Positions 1 to 5,332 of a stretch of 5,388 nucleotides of DNA are shown piece after piece. Both the position numbers and the translations under genes were made by a program. The number at the start of each line of letters is the position of its first letter. The first letter of the stretch is position 1. The notes beneath the pieces are model-generated. The model was not told where the DNA came from and searched no databases. It saw only the letters and a list, made by a program, of their open reading frames with translations. Source of the DNA: CAMLHP01 sp035707845. Its GTDB lineage: Bacteria > Gemmatimonadota > Gemmatimonadetes > Gemmatimonadales > GWC2-71-9. The stretch is from the NCBI GenBank assembly GCA_035707845.1, contig DASSTP010000022.1:1-5388 (forward strand). Reading direction: 5' to 3'.

Positions 1-30
1 GCCTTCCCGCCTTCCCGCCTTCCCGCCTTC
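1..30. repeat. Octamer tandem array GCCTTCCC, cut by the window edge
   Basis: Three perfect copies of the 8-bp unit GCCTTCCC (1-8, 9-16, 17-24) are followed by a 6-bp partial copy (25-30). In the sense of the adjacent minus-strand gene the unit is GGGAAGGC. The array begins directly at that gene's TGA stop (31-29), so it forms the start of its 3' untranslated region. It runs off the left edge, so its true length and whether an inverted partner exists cannot be seen. The unit differs from the other arrays in the window. Confidence 0.9.
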
Positions 31-670
31 AGTGCCCCAGCCGCCTCCGAATCCCTGCCACCAGCCCCTTCGCTTCACTCGTCGGCGGGCGCTCGCTGAT
101 CAGGATTTTTCCCATGAACATCTGGCCGGACAACCGCACCAGCAGTCCATTGGGCTCCGCGATCTCTCGACCGCGCTTGTGATTCGAGCCGGACAACGTC
201 TCCTCGATTTCATTCTCGATCTGCGTGCCGGGCGGGACGATCAGCCTCAGCTTGCCGCAGAATGCGTCCACTTCGATGTCGAGGGTGTCCACCTCGAACC
301 ATGCGTCGCGGAAGTCCAGCGTCATGTCGCCAAAGATGATTTTGGCTTCGATGCGCAGCGGCACGGTCCACGGCCCCGACCGCCTGGTCCCGGAGAACAC
401 GGCGGAGAGGCGCATGCGCTCCAGCGGTGCGACTGCGGTCGTCTCCAGTGGCCCGGGCAGCGGCGTGTCGAGGCGCTGCAGCGCGTAATCGCCGGAGGCA
501 TCGAGATCACCGAGAATCTGCTTCATGGCGGCGGCAGTCGGCGCCTCGCGCAACAGCAGCAGCCGTTGCTCGAAAAGTTCTACCGAGATGCGATCCTGTG
601 CCTGTGCCACGCACAGGGCGTGAATGGCGTCACGCCGGGCGGCGTCGAGATCGGGATCGGGGTGGGGCAT
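29..670 (-). CDS. DUF1707 (SHOCT-like) domain protein with LiaF-like C-terminal beta domain
   Basis: The product has 213 residues and no signal peptide or membrane segment, so it is probably cytoplasmic. Residues about 8-57 match the DUF1707 pattern: a DAARRDA start, then a helical stretch with DRISVELFEQRL and ending in ILGDL. A Pro-rich linker (about 68-82) leads to a beta-rich region (about 86-192) with AVFSGTRRSGPW, an IIFGDMTLDFRDA stretch, CGKLRLIVPPG and a final GQMFMGKILI. This resembles the C-terminal domain of LiaF/VraT-type envelope-stress proteins. Known relatives often pair DUF1707 with membrane helices or with this domain; here there is no anchor. The start at 670 was chosen because DUF1707 follows at once. 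The frame stays open to an ATG at 793, but that extension is repeat-encoded. No Shine-Dalgarno is visible. The cellular role is not established; an envelope-stress or transcription-linked role is only an inference. Confidence 0.85.
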   Translation of the reverse strand: MPHPDPDLDAARRDAIHALCVAQAQDRISVELFEQRLLLLREAPTAAAMKQILGDLDASGDYALQRLDTPLPGPLETTAVAPLERMRLSAVFSGTRRSGPWTVPLRIEAKIIFGDMTLDFRDAWFEVDTLDIEVDAFCGKLRLIVPPGTQIENEIEETLSGSNHKRGREIAEPNGLLVRLSGQMFMGKILISERPPTSEAKGLVAGIRRRLGH

Positions 671-675
671 GGATG

Positions 676-681
676 AAGATA
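676..681 (-). promoter_or_regulatory. Possible -10 element (TATCTT) for a leaderless transcript of the DUF1707 gene
   Basis: On the minus strand TATCTT is followed by five bases (CATCC) and then the ATG at 670. It fits the TANNNT consensus of -10 elements that sit just before start codons of leaderless mRNAs in some bacteria. The lack of any Shine-Dalgarno supports this reading, and the opposite gene has a matching arrangement. No TTGACA-like -35 is visible; octamer repeats occupy that position. The hexamer could instead be a decayed octamer unit. Confidence 0.35.
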
Positions 682-729
682 GATGGACAGTTGGACAGAT
701 GGACAGTTGGACAGATGGACAGTTGGACA
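682..729 (-). repeat. Octamer array, left arm of an inverted pair (TGTCCAAC/TGTCCATC on the minus strand)
   Basis: On the plus strand this is three perfect copies of a 16-bp unit, GATGGACAGTTGGACA (682-697, 698-713, 714-729), equal to six octamers alternating GATGGACA and GTTGGACA. Read toward the minus-strand gene it is TGTCCAAC-TGTCCATC three times. It ends 11 bp before that gene's ATG. It is complementary to the array at 787-818. The array has no stop codon in any of the six frames and places an ATG in all three plus frames, which creates false N-terminal extensions on both strands. Confidence 0.95.
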
Positions 730-731
730 GT

Positions 732-786
732 GGTCGACAGCCAACGGTCGACGCGCGTCCCGTGTCACCTGTCCCGCGTCCGTGAC
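732..786. repeat. Degenerate heptamer array between the two octamer arms
   Basis: The spacer between the inverted octamer arrays is also repetitive but has a 7-bp period. GGTCGAC occurs at 732-738 and 746-752 with AGCCAAC between them. Then GCGCGTC (753-759), CCGTGTC (760-766), ACCTGTC (767-773) and CCGCGTC (774-780) follow in register, each ending in GTC. The match is imperfect, so the copies are old or the similarity is partly due to chance. GGTCGAC contains the palindrome GTCGAC. Confidence 0.55.
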
Positions 787-818
787 TGTCCAACTGTCCA
801 ACTGTCCCACTGTCCCAC
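787..818 (+). repeat. Octamer array, right arm of the inverted pair (TGTCCAAC/TGTCCCAC)
   Basis: Four contiguous octamers are present: TGTCCAAC at 787-794 and 795-802, then TGTCCCAC at 803-810 and 811-818. They are the reverse complement of the units at 682-729, so a transcript or single strand across 682-818 could fold into a long hairpin with a 57-nt loop. The array ends 11 bp before the ATG at 830, the same distance as the left arm from its own gene. Confidence 0.95.
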
Positions 819-824
819 TATCCT
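819..824 (+). promoter_or_regulatory. Possible -10 element (TATCCT) for a leaderless transcript of the thioredoxin-domain gene
   Basis: TATCCT directly follows the last octamer. Five bases (TCCCC) separate it from the ATG at 830. It matches TANNNT, and the sequence up to the start codon is pyrimidine-rich with no Shine-Dalgarno. The 11-bp segment shares 7 of 11 positions with the one upstream of the divergent gene (TATCTTCATCC against TATCCTTCCCC). A decayed octamer unit is the alternative explanation. Confidence 0.35.
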
Positions 825-829
825 TCCCC

Positions 830-2887
830 ATGTCCTCCAACCACCTCACCAACTCCGCCTCAGCCTACCTCGCAGCCGCCGCTCATCAGCCGGTGCACTG
901 GTATCCCTGGGGCGACGAGGCGTTTCTGGAAGCCCGCCGGCGTGACTGCCCGGTGCTGCTCGACATCGGTGCGGCCTGGTGCCACTGGTGCCATGTGATG
1001 GATCGAGAGTCGTACGAGTCGGAGGCGCTCGCGCCGTTCCTGAACGAGCATTTCGTCTGCATCAAGGTGGATCGCGACGAGCGGCCCGACGTGGATGCGC
1101 GCTACCAGCGCGCCGTGCAGGCCATGAGCGGCCAGGGGGGCTGGCCCCTGACCGCCCTGCTGATACCCGATGGCCAGGTGTTCTTCGGCGGCACCTACTT
1201 TCCTCCCGCCAACATGCATGGCCGTCCCGGCTTCCGGACGGTGCTCGAAAGCGTGCTCGACGCCTGGCGCACCCGGCGGGACCAGGTGCATGCCCAGGCC
1301 GCGACGCTCACCCGCCTGGTCACTGAGCACCTCGACGAATCCGCCGCGGGGCCGGTGAGTCCCTCGCGTCTCATCGAGAGTGCCGCGTCCATGCTGCGGC
1401 TCTTCGATCCCGAGTTCGGCGGCTTTGGCCGGCAGCCCAAGTTCCCCCACCCGGCCGCGCTCCGCTTCCTGCTTGCGCGCTGGCACGAGACCAGGGACTC
1501 GCAGTTGCGCGATGTCGTGGAACGCACCCTCGATGGTATGGCGCTGGGAGGGATCCATGATCAGCTGGGCGGCGGCTTCCATCGCTACAGCGTGGACGCA
1601 CGCTGGATCGTGCCCCACTTCGAGAAGATGTCATACGACAACTCCGAGCTGCTGCGGATTTACACCGAGGCATATCTCGCCCTGGGCGATGAGCGCTACG
1701 CCGACGTGGCCCGCGGTATAGTCGCGTGGGTGCGCGAGACCCTGGCCCAGGAGGGCGGCGGCTACGGCGCCAGCCAGGATGCCGATGTGGGGCTGGACGA
1801 CGACGGTGACTTCTTCACCTGGAGCCGGGGCGAAGCCGAGGCCGTGCTTTCCGCCGCGGAGTTCGAGGTGGCTGCGGCACACTGGGATATCGGCACTGCC
1901 GGCGAGATGCACCACGATCCCAGCCGCAATGTGCTCTTCGTGGCCGAGTCTCCCGACAGCATCGCGCGCCGGCTGCAGATGACCGAAGCCCAGGTGCGTG
2001 GCCACATCGCCGCTGCGCGTGACAAGCTCCTCGCCGCCAGGCGCAAACGCACTGCGCCCGCCATGGATCCCACTCGCTACACCGCATGGAACGCCATGCT
2101 GGCCTCGGCAATGCTCCTGGCCGGTATCGCGCTGGATGACGCGGCGGCGCGGGAGCACGCCCTGGCGACATTGCGGCTGATGCGGGACGAGGCCCGTACG
2201 CCCGATGCGGTCTCACACTCGCCAACACAGGAAGAGGGCTGGCTCGAGGACGCGGTGCAGACCGCCGATGCGGCGCTCACCGCGTTCGAGTTCACGGGTG
2301 ACGCCGCCTGGCTCACCTGGGCCGAGGCACTGGCCGAGCGGGCATGGCGGGAGCATGAAGATCCGGCGGATGGCGCACTCTTCGACACCGTGGCCAATCC
2401 CGATGCCACGGGACTCCTAGCAGCACGGGGCAAGCCTGCGCAGGACGCGCCGACGCCCTCGGCCAACGGCGTGGCCGGGATCATCGCCTGTCGTCTCCAT
2501 CACCTGACCGGCAAGGCAACGTGGGAGGAGCGGGGCCGGCGGCTGGTCGAGGCCTTCGGCGGCGGACTCGCCGAGGCGAGCATACACGGGGCCACGTTAC
2601 TGCTGGCCGCCGACTGGATGCTGTCGCCCGTGGCGCACATGGTGATTGTGGGAGCAGAGGATGACGGTGTAGCGGCCGCGATGGAGCGGGAGGCCTGGCG
2701 CGCGTGGAGACCGAGACGGATTGTCCGGCGTCTCACGAGCGCCGACACGGTTGCAGGTGCGCCCGCAGAACTCTCAGCCATGCTGGCGCACTCCAGAGGA
2801 GGCGCTGCGGGCTACCTCTGCGTGGGCACGAGCTGCCGGCCGCCGGCGCGGAAGGTGGACGAGTGGCGTGCAGGGCTTGGGGAGTAG
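830..2887 (+). CDS. Thioredoxin-domain DUF255 protein, YyaL/SSP411 (spermatogenesis-associated protein 20) family
   Basis: The product has 685 residues, the normal size for this family. Residues about 1-165 form the thioredoxin-like DUF255 domain: a conserved N-terminus (HLTNSASAYL, HQPVHWYPWG), the CHWC redox-type motif at 51-54, then FVCIKVDRDERPDVDARY, GQGGWPLTALL and FFGGTYFPP. The rest is an alpha/alpha-barrel region resembling six-hairpin glycosidases, with FGGFGRQPKFPHP (about 196-208), GGIHDQLGGGFHRYSVD (about 240-256), HFEKMSYDN, a variant SQDADVGLDDDGDFFTW, TAWNAML and a C-terminal CVGTSCRPP with another cysteine pair (C664, C669). The family is widespread from bacteria to mammals, but its reaction is not established; a sugar-related or redox role has been proposed from folds only. 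No signal peptide is seen, so it is probably cytosolic. The start at 830 is where family similarity begins; an in-frame ATG at 683 lies in repeats. No Shine-Dalgarno is visible. The TAG stop lies inside a degenerate heptamer array. Confidence 0.95.
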   Translation: MSSNHLTNSASAYLAAAAHQPVHWYPWGDEAFLEARRRDCPVLLDIGAAWCHWCHVMDRESYESEALAPFLNEHFVCIKVDRDERPDVDARYQRAVQAMSGQGGWPLTALLIPDGQVFFGGTYFPPANMHGRPGFRTVLESVLDAWRTRRDQVHAQAATLTRLVTEHLDESAAGPVSPSRLIESAASMLRLFDPEFGGFGRQPKFPHPAALRFLLARWHETRDSQLRDVVERTLDGMALGGIHDQLGGGFHRYSVDARWIVPHFEKMSYDNSELLRIYTEAYLALGDERYADVARGIVAWVRETLAQEGGGYGASQDADVGLDDDGDFFTWSRGEAEAVLSAAEFEVAAAHWDIGTAGEMHHDPSRNVLFVAESPDSIARRLQMTEAQVRGHIAAARDKLLAARRKRTAPAMDPTRYTAWNAMLASAMLLAGIALDDAAAREHALATLRLMRDEARTPDAVSHSPTQEEGWLEDAVQTADAALTAFEFTGDAAWLTWAEALAERAWREHEDPADGALFDTVANPDATGLLAARGKPAQDAPTPSANGVAGIIACRLHHLTGKATWEERGRRLVEAFGGGLAEASIHGATLLLAADWMLSPVAHMVIVGAEDDGVAAAMEREAWRAWRPRRIVRRLTSADTVAGAPAELSAMLAHSRGGAAGYLCVGTSCRPPARKVDEWRAGLGE

Positions 2888-2902
2888 GGCGTGGGGCCTC
2901 GT
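2868..2902 (+). repeat. Degenerate G-rich heptamer array over the end of the thioredoxin-domain gene
   Basis: Units in 7-bp register are GTGCAGG (2868), GCTTGGG (2875), GAGTAGG (2882), GCGTGGG (2889) and GCCTCGT (2896). The middle three fit GNNTRGG. The last codons and the TAG stop (2885-2887) of the upstream gene lie inside the array. A short GGGG/CCCC stem (2893-2896 with 2903-2906) falls in the 23-bp convergent gap and could weakly terminate transcription in both directions, but it has no T-tract. Confidence 0.45.
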
Positions 2903-2910
2903 CCCCGATG

Positions 2911-3360
2911 TCAGCCGCCTCCGGCGCTCAGATCCAACCCACCCTTGAATCGCACCGCACACCCGTTCAGTGAGGCGGGCTGGTACCGCAGCGCCTCGAT
3001 CATGTCGCGGAAGCGCTCGTCATCGCTCGGCTTTCCATTTCTTGTGACCGCAATCGAGCTGGGGACAGGCGCTCCGGTCGTGCCAACGACGAAATCGGCA
3101 TGCCACAAGCCGTCCGGCACCCGGGCGGCGTAGGAGAACCCGATCAGGATGGGCCGGTGCAGGTCGGTGAGCGTATCAGTGTATGCATAGATGATCGTGG
3201 TATCGGCACAGGGTGGGGGCATTTGAACGGGAACCTCACCCGGCACGATTCTGTGGCCGCCTGGCGGCGGTATCGGCGTACGACGGAGGTCGAGCGACCC
3301 CGACTGCGCCTGGGCATCACGCGCCAGGAACACGCAGCAGAATGCCAGCAGCCCGCCCAT
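2911..3360 (-). CDS. Small secreted TonB C-terminal-like domain protein
   Basis: The product has 149 residues. Residues 1-18 form a short hydrophobic signal peptide (GGLLAFCCVFLA then DAQAQ), with likely cleavage after A18. A Pro-rich stretch (about 28-50) follows. Residues about 60-145 resemble the TonB C-terminal fold: HADFVVGTTGAPVPSSIAV as the first strand pair, a helix with ERFRDMIEALRY, the YQPASLNG turn and CAVRFKGGLDL as the last strand. C51 and C134 could pair after export. There is no membrane anchor as in true TonB, so energy transduction is unlikely. The start at 3360 has a strong GGAGG six bases upstream. A longer start at 3414 (18 more residues, ATGA overlap with the kinase stop) would give a more basic signal n-region but would be encoded mainly by heptamer repeats. 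The gene lies 50 bp behind the kinase gene and is probably co-transcribed with it. Confidence 0.75.
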   Translation of the reverse strand: MGGLLAFCCVFLARDAQAQSGSLDLRRTPIPPPGGHRIVPGEVPVQMPPPCADTTIIYAYTDTLTDLHRPILIGFSYAARVPDGLWHADFVVGTTGAPVPSSIAVTRNGKPSDDERFRDMIEALRYQPASLNGCAVRFKGGLDLSAGGG

Positions 3361-3366
3361 CACTCG

Positions 3367-3371
3367 CCTCC
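3367..3371 (-). promoter_or_regulatory. Ribosome binding site GGAGG deciding the start of the TonB-C-like gene
   Basis: On the minus strand GGAGG is followed by six bases (CGAGTG) and the ATG at 3360. This optimal spacing favours the short start over the in-frame ATG at 3414. A GTG directly before the ATG could also serve. Confidence 0.7.
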
Positions 3372-3372
3372 G

Positions 3373-3449
3373 AGCACGTAGCTCACGGCCTTTCCCTCTC
3401 AACTCACAGCTCATGGCTCACCGCTCGCAGCTCGCAGCTCATGGCTCAC
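3373..3449 (-). repeat. Heptamer array of the AGCTCGC family at the kinase 3' end
   Basis: Seven contiguous heptamers in register run from 3401 to 3449: AACTCAC, AGCTCAT, GGCTCAC, CGCTCGC, AGCTCGC, AGCTCAT and GGCTCAC. A further AGCTCAC at 3380-3386 and a weaker AGCACGT at 3373-3379 keep the same 7-bp phase across a diverged 14-bp stretch. In kinase mRNA sense the unit is RYGAGCY, which places TGA in all three reading frames. The array encodes the last kinase residues and supplies its stop codon. Confidence 0.9.
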
Positions 3450-4466
3450 AGCCTCCATTTCCCCCGCCACCTCGTCCGCGCTCCCGAATCGCGCAGCCGG
3501 CTCTCTCTGCAACAGCCGCTCCACGATGGCAGCAAGCCGCGGTGAAATCCCGGGTACCAGGCCCGCGAGATCAGGAACCGGCTGGTGGGACACCGCCAAT
3601 GCCACGGCGGCAAGGTCATTGCCCTCGAACGGCCGCCTGCCTGCCAGCATCTCGAACAGGACCACGCCAAGCGCCCAGAGGTCGGTGCGCGCATCGACGG
3701 GTGCGCCGAGCGCCTGCTCCGGCGACATGTAGTGAATGGTGCCGGGCTTTTCGCCCGTGCGCGTGAGCTGCAGGTCGGCCAGTTTCGCGACCCCGAAATC
3801 GAGGATCCGCACCTGTCCGTCACGGCCGAGCATCAGGTTGGCTGGCTTGATATCACGGTGAATGATGCCGCGTCGGTGGGCGGCCGCAAGACCGCGCGCC
3901 ACGTCGGCCGCGATCCGCGCCGCTTCGGCGGCTGGCAGGGCACCGCGCGCGAGCCTCGCCTTGAGGGTCTCTCCCTCATAGTAGGGAAGGACGAGAAAGG
4001 TGCGGCCATCGGGAAGTTCGCCTATCTCGACCAAGCCGCAGACCGCCGGATGGTCCACGGCCGCCACGGCGCGCGCTTCCGCCAGGAGTCGCGCCTCCGC
4101 GCGTGAGCCCTTGAACGACGGGGCCGCCAGGAGCTTGATCGCCACGTCGTTGCCACCAGCAGTATCGCGGCCCCGGTACACCACTCCCATTCCACCCCTG
4201 CCGATCGGCTCCAGCACCGTAAACGCGCCCAGCTGCATGCCGGTCAGGTCACTCGCCGAGTCGAGGCGGCCGCCATCGGGCGCCAGCACGGCCAGCAACC
4301 GGTCCACCGGTCCTTCCACGTCGTGTGCGGCCAGAAGCGACGCCAGTTCGTCCGCCATGTCCGCGTCGCGCCGGGCCAGCCGCGCCAGGGCCTCCCGTCG
4401 CAGCGTGCGAGGTAGTGGCGCGAGACGGAAGAACAGCTCCTGCACCCGTCGCAACCGATCCGTCAT
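3411..4466 (-). CDS. Soluble Hanks-type serine/threonine protein kinase without a sensor domain
   Basis: The product has 351 residues. Residues about 1-62 are a helical module (RVQELFFRLAPLP, then ELASLLAAHD) typical of the start of many Gemmatimonadota, Acidobacteriota and Planctomycetota kinases. The catalytic domain (about 80-338) is complete: glycine loop GRGGMGVVY (89-97), VAIK with K111, HRDIKPAN (203-210, catalytic D205), DFG (223-225), GTIHYMSPE (242-250) and TDLWALG. It should transfer phosphate from ATP to Ser/Thr of partner proteins. Relatives usually carry a membrane segment followed by TPR, WD40 or beta-propeller repeats; here the protein ends about 13 residues after the kinase fold, and residues 339-351 are encoded by heptamer repeats. 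It is therefore either a natural stand-alone kinase or one truncated by repeat growth. The start at 4466 has a good Shine-Dalgarno. The TonB-C-like gene follows 50 bp downstream, and the lipoprotein gene is divergent. Confidence 0.96.
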   Translation of the reverse strand: MTDRLRRVQELFFRLAPLPRTLRREALARLARRDADMADELASLLAAHDVEGPVDRLLAVLAPDGGRLDSASDLTGMQLGAFTVLEPIGRGGMGVVYRGRDTAGGNDVAIKLLAAPSFKGSRAEARLLAEARAVAAVDHPAVCGLVEIGELPDGRTFLVLPYYEGETLKARLARGALPAAEAARIAADVARGLAAAHRRGIIHRDIKPANLMLGRDGQVRILDFGVAKLADLQLTRTGEKPGTIHYMSPEQALGAPVDARTDLWALGVVLFEMLAGRRPFEGNDLAAVALAVSHQPVPDLAGLVPGISPRLAAIVERLLQREPAARFGSADEVAGEMEAVSHELRAASGEP

Positions 4467-4475
4467 GCGGCCCAG

Positions 4476-4483
4476 CCTCCCTT
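4476..4483 (-). promoter_or_regulatory. Ribosome binding site AAGGGAGG of the kinase gene
   Basis: AAGGGAGG on the minus strand is nine bases upstream of the ATG at 4466. It supports this start and contrasts with the two left-hand divergent genes, which have no such site. Confidence 0.65.
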
Positions 4484-4578
4484 GCCGATGGCCGTCCTGC
4501 TTCCTGCCATGGAAAGCCGGATGAGACCGCCCGATGAGCTCACCTGGCTGCGCCTTCGGCTTCTGTCTCTGTCACTCA

Positions 4579-4589
4579 ATCACCGTGAT
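4579..4589. promoter_or_regulatory. Small palindrome ATCAC-C-GTGAT, possible operator
   Basis: Two 5-bp arms surround a single central C in the 165-bp divergent region between the kinase and lipoprotein genes, 42 bp before the lipoprotein ATG. It could bind a dimeric regulator, but a 5-bp inverted repeat in a region this size may be chance. No convincing -35/-10 pair is visible on either strand of the region. Confidence 0.2.
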
Positions 4590-4621
4590 CCCGCACAAGC
4601 GGAGTCGCCAACCCACAGCCT

Positions 4622-4625
4622 GGAG
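4622..4625 (+). promoter_or_regulatory. Ribosome binding site GGAG deciding the lipoprotein start
   Basis: GGAG lies six bases before the ATG at 4632. It supports this start over the in-frame ATG at 4482, which would place 50 unrelated residues before the signal peptide. Confidence 0.6.
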
Positions 4626-4631
4626 ACCGTC

Positions 4632-5270
4632 ATGCGCACGACTTCCCTCATCATGGCACTCGTCACCGCCGGCACTGCCGCCGCGCTCGGCATTGCCTGC
4701 ACGGGTGAAACACCCACGGAAGCGTCCTCAGCGGCCGCCGCCCATGGCGCCATGTTCATGGGCGTCGGCACGTCGCCCGAGGCGCAGGCACAGTACGCGG
4801 CGCTGCGGCAATGGCTCGCGCCCCTTCACAATCCGGCCAAGGCGGCCGAGGCCGGATATACCGCCCTGTTCGGGTGCATCGATGAAACAACCGTCGGGGT
4901 GGACGCCTCGGTGGCCCGGGGCATGGGATACCACGTGACGGCAGGCAACCGGGACATTGTGGGCGATGGTGTCGTCAGTGTCACCGAGCCGGAGTTCCTG
5001 GTCTACGCGCCGGCAGAGAACGACGCCGAGCTGGCGCCCGAGGATCGGCTCGCGGCGGCGCGGCTGGTTGGCGTCGAGTACTTCGTGCCCGGCACCACCG
5101 CCGACCAGAACCATCAGCCGGCGGACATCCTCGGTGGCTCGTTTGTCTGGGTGGACCGGTTCCAGGGTTGGGCCCGTCACGTGTGGGCCTTTGGCAACAA
5201 CCCCGACGGCATCAATGAGAACTGGAACACCGCCGTGCGGCTGTGCACTGATCCGATTCCGGCGGAATAA
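4632..5270 (+). CDS. Probable exported lipoprotein of an uncharacterised family
   Basis: The product has 212 residues. It begins with MRTTS and a hydrophobic signal segment (about 6-22), then ALGIAC with C23 as a possible lipid-attachment cysteine. The lipobox is imperfect because G, not L, is at -3. An acidic/Ala-rich linker follows, so the mature protein is probably periplasmic or outer-membrane anchored. The core (about 55-210) has WLAPLHNPAKAAEAGY, FGCIDE, GMGYHVTAGNRDIVGD, PEFLVYAP, LVGVEYFVPG, a HVWAFGNNPDG stretch and NWNTAVRLC. This pattern, a GYH histidine (H101), an EY pair (149-150), a HVW histidine (H183) and an NP-G-WN end, recalls a family of bacterial hypothetical proteins. I know of no assigned function. 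C82 and C205 could form a disulfide. H101, E149 and H183 are plausible metal ligands, but that is speculation. It is transcribed away from the kinase, so shared regulation is possible. The TAA stop is followed within five bases by heptamer repeats. Confidence 0.85.
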   Translation: MRTTSLIMALVTAGTAAALGIACTGETPTEASSAAAAHGAMFMGVGTSPEAQAQYAALRQWLAPLHNPAKAAEAGYTALFGCIDETTVGVDASVARGMGYHVTAGNRDIVGDGVVSVTEPEFLVYAPAENDAELAPEDRLAAARLVGVEYFVPGTTADQNHQPADILGGSFVWVDRFQGWARHVWAFGNNPDGINENWNTAVRLCTDPIPAE

Positions 5271-5274
5271 GCTA

Positions 5275-5332
5275 TGAGCTGCGAGCTACGAGCTGTGAGC
5301 CGCTGGATACGCCGCTCATAGCTCGCAGCTCA
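5275..5332 (+). terminator. Repeat-derived hairpin downstream of the lipoprotein gene
   Basis: A perfect 14-bp inverted repeat pairs TGAGCTGCGAGCTA (5275-5288) with TAGCTCGCAGCTCA (5319-5332). Inside it TGAGC (5296-5300) can also pair with GCTCA (5314-5318). It starts five bases after the TAA stop. It has no T-tract, so it is not a classical intrinsic terminator, but it could stall polymerase or protect the mRNA 3' end. Confidence 0.4.

Noticed and set aside
32..676. A 214-codon plus-strand reading frame opposite the DUF1707 gene
   Set aside because: It is the antisense of a gene with recognisable domains, its translation shows no domain, and long antisense frames are common in high-GC DNA.
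671..793. N-terminal extension of the DUF1707 protein to the ATG at 793
   Set aside because: The extra 41 codons are the same stop-free repeats read on the other strand, and the DUF1707 start lies right after 670.
682..818. CRISPR array or mobile-element terminal inverted repeats
   Set aside because: Units are 7-8 bp and contiguous with no unique spacers, and there is no transposase or cas gene. The region between the arms is only 57 bp.
683..829. N-terminal extension of the thioredoxin-domain protein to the ATG at 683
   Set aside because: The extra 49 codons are octamer and heptamer repeats that happen to lack stops; family similarity begins at 830.
860..1618. A 252-codon minus-strand frame inside the thioredoxin-domain gene
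   Set aside because: It is antisense to a strongly conserved domain and its translation resembles nothing I recognise.
2893..2906. GGGG/CCCC hairpin as a bidirectional terminator
   Set aside because: The stem is only 4 bp with a 6-nt loop and no T-tract on either strand, so it was mentioned only within the repeat entry.
3585..4106. A plus-strand frame of 173 codons inside the kinase gene
   Set aside because: It is the complement of the kinase catalytic core and shows no protein features of its own.
4482..4631. Extended start of the lipoprotein at 4482
   Set aside because: It would bury the signal peptide 50 residues inside the protein, and the ATG at 4632 has a well-placed GGAG.
4728..5180. 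A 150-codon minus-strand frame inside the lipoprotein gene
   Set aside because: It is a shadow of a gene with a signal peptide, a ribosome binding site and a familiar conserved pattern.
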